Positions 12,708 through 24,742 are shown, numbered from the stretch's first letter. The stretch: DNA of 64,000 bases from Panicum virgatum (GCF_016808335.1 NC_053138.1:56450951-56514950), one strand, 5' to 3'. The notes: generated from the sequence alone by a model not told the origin. Translations and numbers: made by a program.

Positions 12708-13234
12708 GCCCTGTTTAGTTTATATGTAAACGCAAAAACGCTGTAAACACATTATTTTACAACAGAATTTTGCTAATTTGAAATACTAAATGAAGTCTAT
12801 TTACAAAACTTTTTGCATGGATGAGCTGTAAATCGCAAGACGAATCTAATGAGCCTACTTAATCCATGATTTGCAACAGTGATGCTACAGTAACTATCCG
12901 CTAATTATTGATTAAACATGGATTAATTAGCATCATTAGATTCGTCTCGCGATTTACAACCCATCTATACAAAAAGTTTTGCAAATAGACTTCATGGATG
13001 GGCTGTAAATCGCGAGACGAATCTAATGAGCCTACTTAATCCATGATTTGCAACAGTGATGCTACAATAACCATCCGCTAATTATTGATTAAACATGGAT
13101 TAATTAGCATCATTATATTGATCTCGCGATTTACAACCTATCTATACAAAAAGTTTTGAAAATAGACTTCATTTAGTACTTCAAATGACCAAGATTCCTT
13201 TGTAATTTTTTTTTGCAAAATGAAACAGACCCTC
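12708..13234. mobile_element. Compound MITE with internally duplicated palindrome
   Basis: Outer ends read GCCCTGTTTAGTTTATATG and, on the other strand, GGGTCTGTTTCATTTTGC. The interior contains GTAAATCGC(A/G)AGACGAATCTAATGAGCC followed by its inverted partner GATTCGTCTCGCGATTTAC. This palindrome occurs twice in tandem (about 12790-12990 and 12990-13180). The unit ACGAATCTAATGAGCC also occurs in the MITE at 31475. The element ends about 140 bp before the ATG of the next gene, so it may contribute promoter sequence. Confidence 0.75.
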
Positions 13235-13372
13235 TATATGCTACGGCCGGGTTTCTTCGCTTCGGACCTCTTCGTCTCCAAGAGAGGAAATCGACCCATC
13301 AAAAAAAAAAGGAAATCGAGCGCGAGGTCGCGAGCCAAATCGAGCGCAGGGAACATCCGAAGAAGGCGAGCG

Positions 13373-14526
13373 ATGGCGGCGACGATGACGAGGGTGCTTC
13401 GCGGGGGGCGTTCCGGAGGGCCGCTGATCCCGGCCATCTTCCGCCGCAGGGCGGTGGAGGGGGTCGCCGCGCTTTTTCCGCGTCTGGGATCGTCTCCGGC
13501 CGCCGCGGGTCGTCTGATGCACACGGTTCGTGCCCTTTAATTTTCCCCTAGACTTGTTGCGGCTTGGTGTCTTGTTTGGTTGACGGTGACTGACGACGGG
13601 GAGGGGGGATGAGAGTGCTGGGAAACCGGATCTGATTGCAAACTACACCACTTAGTCTACCGTTTAGGGGGAGGGGGAACACAACACTCTGCCAATATAA
13701 TTCATTGCCATCAAGCTGACTGCTCACAAACTAAAAAGAAAAAAGAAACTGAAATGATCCAGATATGTTGAACCAGAACCAGATGAGAGGAATTAGCTTA
13801 CTCGAATAAAAAAGCAGCAACATTTTGCAAGTGCAGTTGCCACAGTTGAAAAAGCATCCAACTTTTTGTTTCTTCTCGGCTAGCTATTTATTCTTAACTT
13901 AGGCCGTGTTTAGTTGCAAAAATTTTAGAGTGTAAAACATTGTAGTACTTTCGTTTGTATTTGATAATTATTGTCCCGTCATAGATTAATTAGGCTCATT
14001 AGATTCGTCTCGTGATTTATAAACAAACTATGCAATTAGTTTTTTATTTCGTGTAGATTTAATACTTCATGCATGCGTTGAAAAATTCGATGTGACGAGA
14101 AATCTTGTAAAGTTTTGGAATTTTGGATGCAACTAAACAGGCCTTTAAACGACTTGCAGGGCTTTGGAGGGAGTACCAAGTTGCCACAGCGGAAGGCTCT
14201 ACCTTTCGGGAGACGTGGAGTTCTTTGTCAAGGACAGGAGACCATGACGAGGATGGAGCGGTGAGTTCCTCAATCAAATATACAGCTAGCTTCTCTGCGT
14301 ACGTACAACTGAAATGTACACTAAGATCGATGTACACGGATGTACAAGCATACTAGTGCTTGTGGGATTGTTGCACACCTGAAATGTATACTGTTTTCTC
14401 ATTTTGTATAGGTTCAGCAGCAGGCGGACGTTTATGAGCGGTTCTCAGCCTGGAGACGTACCGTGGGGTCCTATTGCCTTTGGGGGTCTCATTGGACTGG
14501 CTTTGGGGTTCAGGAGCAAGAAGTAG
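13373..14526 (+). CDS. Small presequence/TM protein, paralogue 1 (3 exons, 122 aa)
   Basis: Exons 13373-13525, 14160-14260 and 14412-14526 (TAG) join in phase (153+101+115 = 369 nt). The N-terminal 51 residues are Arg/Ala/Gly-rich with few acids (starts MAATMTRVLRGGRSGG, ends RLMHT), typical of a mitochondrial targeting sequence (inference). The C-terminal end has one hydrophobic segment, PWGPIAFGGLIGLALGF, followed by RSKK. Support for the model: exon 1 and its 5' UTR match paralogue 3 (39222-39097); exon 2 shares KLP/ALPFGRR and MTRMER with its KLPFGR and IVRMEQ; the exon 2/3 phase is the same. The donor after exon 1 is GTTCGT, weak but shared in form (GTTNNT) by all three paralogues. I do not recognise the family; a role in the mitochondrial inner membrane is only a guess. 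Confidence 0.75.
13902..14143. mobile_element. PIF/Harbinger-like MITE directly before exon 2 of paralogue 1
   Basis: The left end GGCCGTGTTTAGTTGC and the reverse complement of the right end GGCCTGTTTAGTTGCATCC form terminal inverted repeats. The 3-bp flanks are TTA and TTT. The element ends 16 bp before exon 2, so the branch point of intron 1 must lie inside or right beside transposon sequence. Confidence 0.8.
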
Positions 14527-15480
14527 CTGTGGCCATCTTATCTATGATAAATATGTTAATCGCAGTGGTCGGTTGCCTTGTCAAGCATAGGCAATTTTAC
14601 TTATTTCGTATGCGGCACACTGGATATTTAAGACGTCTATGTATTAGTTCGTGAGCTGCGACTGATCTGTTTAACTGTTATGTCTTATTGTTTGCATATT
14701 CTCCCGACCTCCGTTTCTACATCTTCTATGCCTGTTTTCTCAACCTCCTGTGTTTGTCTGGCATTTGGTCATGCATGCATGTTGGCAATTGGTATATATG
14801 TATGGTCATCCGGAACTGCTATGGTAGTGTGATGTTTGATATGCCCCCCTATGCACTGATAATAGCACATTTGTGCATGTGCAATGGGCGGCAGTTGAAA
14901 ATGTGCTGCACTATCCATCAACCTATAATGGGAGCAACTTTTTTTTACAGGTGTTTAATATGTTGATAAAAATTAAGAGCCTGCATTTGTTCCTATAACC
15001 TATACAACCGTTACTCGTGCTCATCAGTCGATCGTACCAATTGCTGATTACAGCGAAGCAGGATAGAACTATGCTGGTCTGCTAGAACCGAGTTTCTTGG
15101 TGGTTTTGCTTGAACAAAACATGCTTTCAGAACCAATGATACTGATGGCCGCGCAGCTAGGCGTTGTACAGGGCTTCGAAGTTGAATTTTTTCTACGGAT
15201 GTAAATGTGCAAACTTGAACTGACTGGTTATATGCTTCTACTGTAGTAAGACTTGCACATTCAAGCTCTTCTCTTTTCTGACAATAGACACCAAATCTAG
15301 ATTTGTACCTCAGCCAGCCAGACCCAACCCTCAACCAAGTCGGATTATGCTTTATTTGCTTAATTTTGCTTTCTCGCCATTTCGTAATAACTTTTCACAC
15401 GAGTCTTGCTAGCACAGCTAAATTTACATGCTATTATGCTATACAAAGCTGAAAAAACGCATCCTTTCTCTCATTATCAC
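14527..15480. other. 3' UTR of paralogue 1 and intergenic DNA
   Basis: AT-rich, no supported gene. Open frames here are short and lack splice or homology support. Confidence 0.5.
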
Positions 15481-15529
15481 TTAAAGCGTGCGAAACGCTT
15501 GAGCAAGTGGAGACCAAGGTAAGCATGAT

Positions 15530-15643
15530 CTAGGCGTCCTCCTTGCTGGCATCCCTGAACTTGGGCCATGACCAGCCCTGAACAGTGCTCCTAGAGAGGC
15601 ATGCTTGGGCAGTAGATCTTGGGTCGCCACTAAGCCATTCCAA
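15530..15643 (-). CDS. Putative terminal exon of an unidentified minus-strand gene
   Basis: Minus strand acceptor TTTCTGCACAG is followed by 37 open codons and a TAG at 15532-15530. The peptide starts LEWLSGDPRSTAQACLS and ends FRDASKEDA, with balanced amino-acid use. It lies on the same strand as the exon at 20086-20181 and the broken first exon at 20649-24962, so it may be the 3' end of that gene; the linking exons are not established. Confidence 0.45.
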   Translation of the reverse strand: MEWLSGDPRSTAQACLSRSTVQGWSWPKFRDASKEDA

Positions 15644-18554
15644 CTGTGCAGAAATAAACACATCATTAGTAAACAGTGCTTTTATTTGACAGACACAAGA
15701 TTTCAAAATTAAGCCCCATCATTTAGTTAGCAACTACTGTTGAAGTAATCGACACATATATGAGAGTTGACACTACTTCTGTTGAAGAAAAAAGACACAC
15801 ATAAAAGTTGAGCTTCAATTCCATTTGTACTCAAACAAAAAAAGAATGATACCAAGTTTGACCCACAAACAATTTACAAAAATATAAGCACATAAAAAGT
15901 GGCAAACTTAACCTATTTGCCTGACTGAATAAGAAAGCAGCCAGCCAAACTTTAACGTCCATCCTTTTACCATTCCTTAACTAGATGTGAATGCCCGTAA
16001 ATCTACCTCTGCCATGTATAATCAAGAATTTCAGATTATAATAACCACCTCAGCCATGGATAGTCAAGACTCGAGAAATTAAGATTATAATAATGGGATC
16101 CAATAAAAATGGTGCCGCTAGGGCCATGGTGCTACAGTGCCTCCAGTTAGTGCTAAGAGATGTTTTCCCTAGTTTTAAAAGAGTAATTGAGCAATCCTAG
16201 TTTGATGGTTACATAACTCGTATGTGAGAAATGTGAATTTACTAAAAATCAGCAATGTAATTACACGTTTGCCCTTCACAGATTTTGAAATTTCACTTCC
16301 TTTAGCCTAAGGCAATACAGAATGCAGCCACTGGCCAGCAATGATCAATCAGTTTCTTAATCAAGGACATGCCTGCCTTGTGTCAAATTAGAACACTGTG
16401 ATACCCCCACACATATGTAGATTATAGGCTGCAGTTAAAGATCATTTTTGCAATCACTCATGTTTTTGCTAGATCTGCAAGGGAGTGGGCAGCGGCGGAG
16501 GATTGAAGTTGAGGTGTGGCGCAGCTAAGCTAGATAGAGCTCCAAGCCTCCATTCAAGGTGACAATGTAGAGAAAATTACTAAAAAAAATAAGCATGTAT
16601 AAGAAGTAGAGACACTCCTAGTAAAACAAGGTATGGCAATGGCCACACCTTGCCATACCGAGAGCTCCGCCCCTGGGAGCGGGATTGGCATTGGAGTTTG
16701 GAGCCCTGCGACAGGTTGTGGCTAGTTCTGATTTCATGTGCTTGATACAGTTGTATCTTAATTTGCTTGAACAAACCAATTCTAGTATGCCTCTGAAATA
16801 ATGCACTCACTTCATCTATCCCTGTGTTCGGAAATTAATTGTTAATTATTAACATTAATAGACTATGCTACCCCTGTGTTGGGAAATTGAACATTTGGGT
16901 TGGGGGTAACACGGTCTTCGACGTTTTCAGCTAGGGTTAGCTGGGTTCAACCAGCTAATGAGATAATACTATTTCAATTAGCTGGAATATCATTAGCTAG
17001 TCTATTGGCTGACCTGTTTCGATCTATAATAGCTAAATTTAGCTAGCTAACCTAGCTGAAGGATCCAAACAGAGCCTATCACAATGCACAGTTAATACAT
17101 GAGAAAGGACCTCTTCCATGACAACGATAACTTACAGGTATCACCATATGTCCATATGCCAGTATTGCGGTACAGCGCCACACCAGCAAATTAGAACTTC
17201 AGCCACAGTCAGGCTACGCCTCCAGCATCCACTTTGGTCTTTGAAAATGTTTCGACAGCTTTTGGAGCTCCCGGAATATGATTGGGAACGTACAAGCATC
17301 GACTGAAGCGGGAAAGAAGCAGCAGTGGATTCATTTTCCAACTCGCACTCCACCCAGTCATCGGCCCCACGATAGGGGCAACCTGCAATGTAGTGAGAAA
17401 CATGGTTTCAGACTACACGAGCAGTGTGATGGATACGGAAAATTTCATCACAAATTGCTTACCAAGGACTCACATGGAGATAGCAGACTACCTTCATTTA
17501 TGCTATCTGTTGATGCAGTTCCTGATCACGCAATAGTAAGAAAGATTGAAGTATACCAGTTTCCCTGTTTCTGCAAATTAAGGTATAAACAGATCAATGT
17601 GATAGGCAACCTTTTGAATGCGAAGGGAAATTCAACGAACTACTATTCAACATAGTTCCTGAAAATGAAGCAGCTAAATATTTGTAAGTAAATTGTAAAC
17701 TGTAGAACATCTAGCGACTTTGGATTAAATTGGTGGGGACAAATAATCCAAAGAGGGGTAAAGTTACTAGATGCTCTGTGATAGAAGAGTTTCTAACTGT
17801 TTTTCATACACCGATACATGTGACAGTAGCACCACACTATACGTTCTAATGTTTGGAAAGGATTCACATTTTCGTTGTGTGAAGCACATGTGTTGATACG
17901 TTCAATGTTTCAGGCTCTTTTTTTGTAATCTCTTCATCTAATGTCTTTAGCATTCTACAACCTGAAGGATGGAAGAACCCTAATAATTAATACACACGAT
18001 GCAAGCTGTGTCTTAAGAGAACGAAGGAAACATAAGACAACTGAAACAGAAGACAATAACCCAGATGCACAACAAATGTTTCTGCCAAATGACATTGGGA
18101 AGCATATGGAAGACTGAAGTGCACAGACAGATTCATCACTAGAAGAGGCACTGAAGCCGCATCAGTCTGGACCTCTGCCATTGTCTGATAAGCTTTCTGC
18201 AGAAAGACTGGGATGTAGGATCAGGGTATCATTAAGTTCGTGAACGCAAATATACAAAAGGAAACATGACCTAATTACATTCCATAAAAATAGACTAGAG
18301 AGATGAAACTATTGGGTAAGGACCAAATATACTGAAGGGTTGCAGCAATTATGCAAGAACATAATAGAAGGCACTAGGATAGAATTTTTTTTCCTTGGGC
18401 ACACAGGAGAGCAGCATATGTTTGTAGAAGAATGGACCGAGTACAAGATCTCACCTGAATGGGACAGATCACCCAACACACCTAGACCAGTGACACAATT
18501 GTACCACAGTAACTGATAAAACATACCCAGTCCCTTCCAAGCAGTGCTAGACCC
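15644..18554. other. Intronic/intergenic DNA with MITE remnants and unconfirmed exons
   Basis: About 16488-16674 resembles a GCGGCGGAGG ... CTCCGCCCCTG hAT-like MITE. About 16930-17076 resembles another MITE (AGCTAGGGTTAGCTGG ... TAACCTAGCTGAAGGATCC). On the minus strand good acceptors precede open sequence at 17380 (TTGCAG then GTTGCCCCTATCG) and 18190 (TTTCTGCAG then AAAGCTTATCAG). These may be further exons of the broken minus-strand gene, but neither has a secure donor or frame. Confidence 0.35.
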
Positions 18555-18561
18555 TTTCTAG

Positions 18562-18929
18562 CTGCGTGCAAGGACAGTCCCTTGGCACCAGCTAAACTCC
18601 CTCATAATCCTTGGTGCTTGGACCATCTGGAAACTTCGAAATGATTGTCTGTTCAATGGTGCTACCCCTAGCATAACTAAGGCTCTTGCCCATGCTAGGG
18701 TGGAAGCCCATTTTTGGAGTTCAGCTGGTGCCAAGGGACTGTCCTTGCACGCAGCTAGTGCTGTCGTAGCTTAGTTGGTGTGTGGTCAGGTCTTTCTCGA
18801 CAGCAATAGGCGATTAAGGTCTTGAAGGTTAAAGGGGGTGTGGGTGTGTGTTTTGGGTCTATGTAAGACTTTCTCTTCTATTAATACAATGATACGCAGT
18901 TCTCCCGCATATTCGAGAAAAAAAATAAA
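18562..18929 (+). mobile_element. 5'-truncated LINE with an inverted 5' fragment
   Basis: Codes for the C-terminal tail of a plant L1-type ORF2 (LGAWTIWKLRNDCLFNG, HARVEAHFWSSAGAKGLS), followed by a 3' UTR with AATACAATGATACGCAG and a poly-A end. Both sides carry TTTCTAG (18555-18561 and 18930-18936), a fitting target duplication. The first ~37 bp (18561-18597) are the reverse complement of 18718-18757 (GCTGGTGCCAAGGGACTGTC), as seen after twin-priming or template switching at LINE insertion. Confidence 0.85.
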
Positions 18930-18936
18930 TTTCTAG

Positions 18937-20085
18937 AAATAATAGTAAAGTGTGTTCATACTTGCTTTAATGTTAATGCATTGTAGTCATTTCTAAATAA
19001 TGCCATATTACCATCCTGAACTACCAGATTCAGAAGCAAACATGGCAAGGATCTAAATTTAGTTTGCCATGTACATTGTAGGTAAGAAACTTGCAATGTA
19101 CAATATACTTGATCTTCAGCTGGCGACTTATTGGCGCCCTTGTTGCAATGGGCATACTGATGGAGCATTGAGAACAAAATCAGCCGCAAGAGCATTGATG
19201 CAAAACAGATGAATCGGGAGGTGAGCAGCCGCATACTTGAACAAACAAGAAGAGCACGAGGGTTCTCCAACGCAAGACCCCTGAGGTCACCGATGAGGTC
19301 CGCGAGGGAAACATCGCCCGGCCCAGGACGGCAAATCGACTTGTTCAGAACTGAGAAGCGCGAAACGAGTTGGTCAGAAACGAGGGGGAAGGAGGACTCC
19401 GGGCTCGTCGAGTTTTTTTTTAAGAAAGAGAAAGATATACAAAATATTTCTTTTTTTAATTGTATATAAAAATATTTGTTATTAATAACTATCATAGACG
19501 CACGAGCGACACGCACGTGATTTAAGAAACCTAATTAGATTATAATTCAAAATTATATTTACTTAAGTATTCATTAAATTATTATTCAAAATAAATTCTA
19601 AAAACATGTATCGTGATAAAGGTCATTGCTCTCTCATAGGTTAGGTCGACACGAATCTAATGTTACTGAAACAGAATACAACAGATAATTTAGAATAAAT
19701 TATATTCATTATTTTTCCCCACTGAATCAAATTTTCCAAATATAGAAAAAGAAATGATCTCATCTCCATTCTCTTTCTTAGAAAAAAGGGTCAAGATCAA
19801 GATCAAAACTAAACCTATGCGCGGGTACATGTAGTGCTGAATAAAACTCAGTAACTTATCTCAAAACAGTTTGAAGCTCTAGTGGTAATAAATTAAACGT
19901 GAAGCATACTCATGTACTTGAAAGAAATCATTACAACCAGACCTGAAATGATTTCTCAATAATCATTTCATGCCTGAAAGATAAAAGGATAAGATAAGCT
20001 CTAGTGGTAATAACCTATGGATTGGGAATCAGGAAATAATCATTGGAAAGATAAAAGGGTAAGGCGGGCATTCTCAATATCATAC
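18937..20085. other. AT-rich intergenic or intron sequence
   Basis: Minus strand around 19370-19130 holds an open stretch with PGPGDVSLADLIGDLRGLAL preceded by TTCTCAG; it could be an exon of the broken gene, but the phase does not fit the exon at 20086-20181. Otherwise low-complexity AT-rich DNA with nothing recognised. Confidence 0.3.
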
Positions 20086-20181
20086 CTGAAATTTGCCCAA
20101 CAGTAGAAGTTGTCAACCAGTGCTGAATACACTGCATGCGCCTTGATGAAATGCTGATACTGCCCAAAAAGCACATGGAAC
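20086..20181 (-). CDS. Internal exon of the broken minus-strand gene
   Basis: Minus strand acceptor GAAGCAACTCAG and donor TTTCAG|GTATGATATT bound 96 nt with phase 1-31 codons-2. The peptide starts FHVLFGQYQHFIKAHAV and ends VDNFYCWANF, which has no low complexity and looks like a genuine conserved protein. Only the frame given is plausible; a second frame is open but Ser-rich. The product is not recognised. It is 470 bp downstream of the split first exon. Confidence 0.55.
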
Positions 20182-20764
20182 CTGAGTTGCTTCGATGGTG
20201 TAAGGTAGCCAAGAAGCATAAAGGACATGAATTAGAAGAATTAAGTGGCATAAATTAACATGTTTGCTGTATCATGTTTCAAAGTATGATTTTATTCAAT
20301 GGTGGGTAGTTGTTCAGTGCCTAATTTGATAATATTGGTCAGTAACACCACCAGGTGCTCAATGTTAGAAGCAATACTGAAAGCGTGAAAGCTTGTCTGG
20401 CATATTTCCTCAATCATTCTTAAAATTGCTAAAAAAAGGCATTCTTAAAAAAAACACACCATGCAGATGGAGACACAGTCAGAAATTCAGTATGCAAGAC
20501 AATATTGATCGTTACCGGATTACGGCTGGTGGACACTCACGCCGAGAGCAACAGACCCACCAGCAGGACATGGTCTCCGTCAATCCATCTCGCATCCAAG
20601 CAGCTACCTCGATCTCTCATCTGCTCTTGGTGCCATGGGTCACCGCCGCCGCTGCCCAAGGCAACACGGATGCTTGTCCTTTCCTTCCCCTCCATCCGTG
20701 ATGGCCGCGGGATGGGGCCGGCCTGGACAATGGCCTGGGCAGCATCCGCATTACGGCGTGCCCC

Positions 20765-21342
20765 CGTTGACAGCCAAAATTGGCACTAACTGGTCTGACT
20801 GGTCTGGCCGAGCGGTCTGACCGGTCGAGGCACTGTGGCCTGTCCGGCATGGGCCGACCGGTCCGACCGGTAGGTCCGACCGGTCAGACCGGTCTAGGTA
20901 GAGTCCGAGTACAATTAGAGATTTTTATAGATTTAGATCTGTAAACAGGATTTTTTGCGGGATAAGTCCACCCCACCCTATAAATATAAAGGGTCACGGC
21001 CGATTAGAGAACACAATCGAACAAAATCAATACAAATTCTACTTTTTATCCTTTTCTCCAAACCCTAGCTTTTCCAACCCATCTGCTGTTCTTCCTTCGT
21101 CTCCGCGACGTTTGAAGGCGTTCTGGGTGGCCTGCCGATCCTAGAACAACCCTACGTGCGCCTACCCTGACGGGGTCCCTCCAGGGTTCGCGTTCGTCGG
21201 CCGTCGCCGATTCTCACCGGCGACCGGTCTGACCGGTCCTTTAGACCGGTTTGACCGCTCCACACAGGGAGAGCTGCATCGAGCTCTTTCTCGCGCCGCA
21301 CGATCTAGTGCGTTCATGTGTTGACCGAGGTTTGCGTCAACA
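20765..21342 (+). repeat. 5' LTR of the gag-only element
   Basis: 578 bp; begins CGTTGACAGCC (the expected TG has become CG) and ends GCGTCAACA. It is 31 bp longer than the 3' LTR because of three extra GACCGGT units. TATAAATATAAAGG at 20979-20992 is the likely promoter, and CCCTAGCTTTTCC downstream resembles plant leader sequence. Confidence 0.93.
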
Positions 21343-21366
21343 TACTTTTTGGCGATTCCGCTGGGG
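21343..21366 (+). other. Probable primer binding region of the gag-only element
   Basis: TTTTTGGCGATTCCGCTGGGG follows the LTR by three bases, in the place of the PBS; the cognate tRNA could not be assigned by eye. Confidence 0.5.
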
Positions 21367-21413
21367 ATGAAAGATCTTGGTTAATAGAACCGATCTAATC
21401 TACTCCAAAAAAG

Positions 21414-24093
21414 ATGATGGGCTCCAACACAGAAATCGACAAGGAGAACATCATCCCTTCATATGAGCATCTTCCGGAGGACGTTTGTTTGCTGCTGGAG
21501 GAGCGCAAGAAGAAGCGTGATGAAGAAGATCTACAAACGGCGCTTGCGAGCATCAAGGTCGGTCGATGCGGCAAGGTCACCAAGATCAAAGAGATCGACT
21601 TCGCTTCTACCTCCTCGAATGCATCTACTGAGGTAACACCTGCTGCAACTGCTCCACCTTCTGGTGTTACTATGGAGCAAATTCAGAAATTGTTAGCTGA
21701 GCGTGATGTTTATTGGGTTAATTGGCTTAGCTCTAAGGAAAGGGAATCGGCTGGTAAGAAGCCAGAATCAGCCGATGAACCTCCATCTGTTTCTATTTCT
21801 GAATTTTATTTTCCTCAACCATCGGCAGCATCTCCTACGAGTCAACCTCAATATGGGTGCCGATAAATTATTTCAGTGGTCAAACTGTTACACCCACATA
21901 CACTGATCCTATTATGAGTATTCCTGGTTCGGCCAACATTAGCCGAACGAACGAGATTGTTCAGTACACAACACCAGAAATCTCCAGGAATTCAGTGCCA
22001 CACCCCGGTCCTATCTCCGACGAGATGTTCGACCGATATGTGCAGTGTTGGCAAAATCGGCAGAGACCGGTCAGACCGGTATATCAGCCCGGTCAGACCG
22101 GTTCCCCCCAACCGGTCCGACCGGTCGTACCAACCGGTCAGACCGGTCCAACCGGTCAGTTTGTTCCAAACCAACGAGAGGTATCTACATCCACACAGCC
22201 AAATTCTTCGAGTAATTTCGATAAAATGCTTACTGATTATAAGAATAATTTGGCTAATCTGTTTAGAGAAAGTTTTGGAGTGGATGTTAGAAGTAAAACC
22301 CGCACATACCAAAAGCCGTATCCTACTTCGTTTGATTCGGTTGCATACCCTGCTAGTTTTAGGCTGCCTGGGTTTGTTAAATTCAGTGGGGAAGATACTA
22401 GGAGTACTTTTGAGCATATTAGTCAGTATCTTGTCCAATTAGAAGAAGCTGGTTCGATCAACGAGTTGAAAGTGCGTTTATTTTCTTTATCTCTAACTGG
22501 AACCGCTTTCTCATGGTTTTCATCTTTGGCACCTAATTCTATTGTCTCATGGGAACAATTAGAGCAGAAATTTCATGAGCACTTTTTATGTGGGCATGAT
22601 GAGCTTAAATTGTCTCACTTAACATTGGTTAGACAATCGCGTGATGAATCTGTCAATGATTATATAAGTCGATTCCACGATAAAAAAACCGATGCTTTAG
22701 TGTGAATATTGCAGAAAAGGATTTAGCTGATTTGGCTTTTAATGGCTTGCGCTCTCATATTAAAGAAAGATTAGAGGGCTATGATTTCTTTACCGTTACT
22801 CAGGTGCATCAAAGAGCTTTGGCTATAGAAAGCCGAAGCAAAGAGCCTTAAGAGTCTCAAAGACATCATCGTTCTAGTGTGCATACTTTAGAATGCAATT
22901 CAAATTGTTCGGACGATGAATCTAATGATGTGTATGCTGCTGAGTTTGCTTGGCCATCTCAAGCTAAACCATTTACTTGTTCTGCTCTTAAGCCGATTCA
23001 GAAAAATCGGCAAGATGAAAAATTTACTTTTGAAGTATCCAAGTGCGAAAGGATATTTGATGAGTTATATAGGATTGGATACGTCAAGATGTCACATACT
23101 TTACCGTCGCTTGAAGAATTGAAGCGGCGAGCATATTGCAAATTTCATAATACTTTCTCACATGCTACTAATGATTGCAATGTATTGCGTAGACAAATTC
23201 AATCGGCCATTAATGAAGGACGATTTGTTATTTCTAATATGAAAATTGATCAGACTCCTTTCCCGGTCCATATGTTAGAATTGAGTAATCCTAAGGTGCT
23301 AGTTTGGCCGAGTCAAGCCGAATCAACCAAGGGGAAGAATGTAGTTATTGGTGATGAAAGATCTGAAAAGAAACTGACACAGAAGATCCCTCAAGGCGCA
23401 AAAATACTCGGGGGGCAAGACAAGAAGAAGAAGGCCGACAACAAATCGACCGGTTTGACCGGCCACAGCAGCGGTCTGACCGGTTCGACCGGTCTGACCG
23501 GTCGTGGGACCGATCTGACCGGTGCGCCCAGTAAATCTGGGAACTCCTCCGAAGTCAAGACAAGGGCAAGTTTTAAGGAACTCTTAGCCAAATATGAGAA
23601 GGAAGGGAGTGCTCAGAGACAGAAGGGGCCACCAAGCGAAGTCTAGGATACGGGATCGTCGTCAAGACATCAAGAGCAATCGAGTCAAAGTAATTATACT
23701 TCATCTAGTGGACCGATTGTTCCATGGTATTGCTGGTATCCTTACTTTTATACACATATGGATTATAGTAGGATACATATGCAATCATATTATATTCAAT
23801 ATCCTCCTATGTATCCAAATCATGCATTATTACAAAGACCGATTGTTGCTAGCAATAATCCGGTCAAGCAAGATGTTGATTGCAGCAAAGAGAATGGGAA
23901 GAGCAAGGAGCAAGATTCAAAGTATTTACAGCCGAGATGGTGTCCCTCAGGCTTGTCTCATACTCAGAAGCGAAGGCTGCAACGTATGCGCAAGAAGGAG
24001 GCAATGGAACAACAAGTGGAGGCCGTGCCAAAGACGTCAGCGACAATGAAGAAGGTGTGGCGGTCCAAACAAGTTGTTTTAACATTGACTTGA
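21414..24093 (+). pseudogene. Gypsy-type gag polyprotein, frameshifted
   Basis: Open from 21414 (start MMGSNTEIDKENIIP), with breaks near 21855 and 22690 (A-run) and a TAA near 22848. Recognisable capsid (retrotrans_gag) text lies at about 22370-22680: FRLPGFVKFSGEDTRSTFEH, FSLSLTGTAFSWFSSL and WEQLEQKFHEHF, then DYISRF. A later piece (22879-23646) has YCKFHNTFSHATNDCNVL, the usual grass Gypsy gag region, and 23935-24040 has QPRWCPSGLSHTQKRRLQRM, typical of the gag C-terminus of this lineage. No protease or pol motifs follow. Two segments (22060-22160, 23445-23525) are built from GACCGGTC repeats. Confidence 0.85.
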
Positions 24094-24195
24094 GCAAAAC
24101 ATGGCCGATGTAGTGTTAATCATCGCCCTTAGACAATTTTGGCTCAGAAAAATGTTTTTTGGCAAGCAAGCTTTACCAAAAAACAGGGGGGCATA

Positions 24196-24742
24196 TGTTG
24201 ACAGCCAAAATTGGCACTAACCGGTCTGACCGGTCTGGCCGAGTGATCTGACCGGTCGAGGCACTATGGCCTGTCCGGCATGGGCCGACCGGTCTAGGTA
24301 GAGTCCGAGTACAACTAGAGATTTTTATAGATTTAGATCTGTAAACAGAATTTCTTGCGGGATAATTCCACCTCACCCTATAAATATAAAGGGTCACGGC
24401 CGATTAGAGAACACAATCGAACAAAATCAATACAAATTCTAATTTTTATCCTCTTCTCCAAACCCTAGCTTTTCCAACCCATCTGCTGTTCTTCCTTCGT
24501 CTCCGCGACATTTGAAGGCGTTCTGGGTGGCCTGACGATCCTAGAACAACCCTACGTGCGCCTACCCTGATGGGGTCCCTCCCGGGTTCGCGTTCGTCGG
24601 CCGTCGCCGATTCTCACCGGCGACCGATTTGACCGGTCCTTTAGACCGGTCTGACCGCTCCACGCAAGGAGAACTGCATCGAGCTCTTTCTCGCACCGCA
24701 CAATCTAGTGCGTTCGTGTGTTGACCGAGGTTTGCGTCAACA
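24196..24742 (+). repeat. 3' LTR of the gag-only element
   Basis: 547 bp, TGTTGACAGCC ... GTCAACA; same sequence as 20765-21342 with scattered substitutions and a 31-bp deletion inside the GACCGGT tract. Confidence 0.93.

Larger units (their letters stand above)
20765..24742 (+). mobile_element. Gag-only (non-autonomous) Gypsy-type LTR element
   Basis: 3978 bp with LTRs 20765-21342 and 24196-24742 and target duplication GCCCC (20760-20764 and 24743-24747). Only a gag-like gene lies between the LTRs; protease, RT, RNase H and integrase are absent, so it must have relied on proteins from another element. A polypurine run ACAGGGGGGCA precedes the 3' LTR. Both LTRs and the gag gene carry many GACCGGTC motifs. 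Confidence 0.92.

Noticed and set aside
12790..13180. Possible microRNA precursor from long palindromes
   Set aside because: The palindrome is part of a repetitive MITE with relatives at 31475; no evidence for a specific hairpin RNA.
22060..22160. Possible proline-rich PVRPV domain as a functional protein motif
   Set aside because: The same DNA unit is read in different frames within and outside gag, so a protein-level role is not supported.
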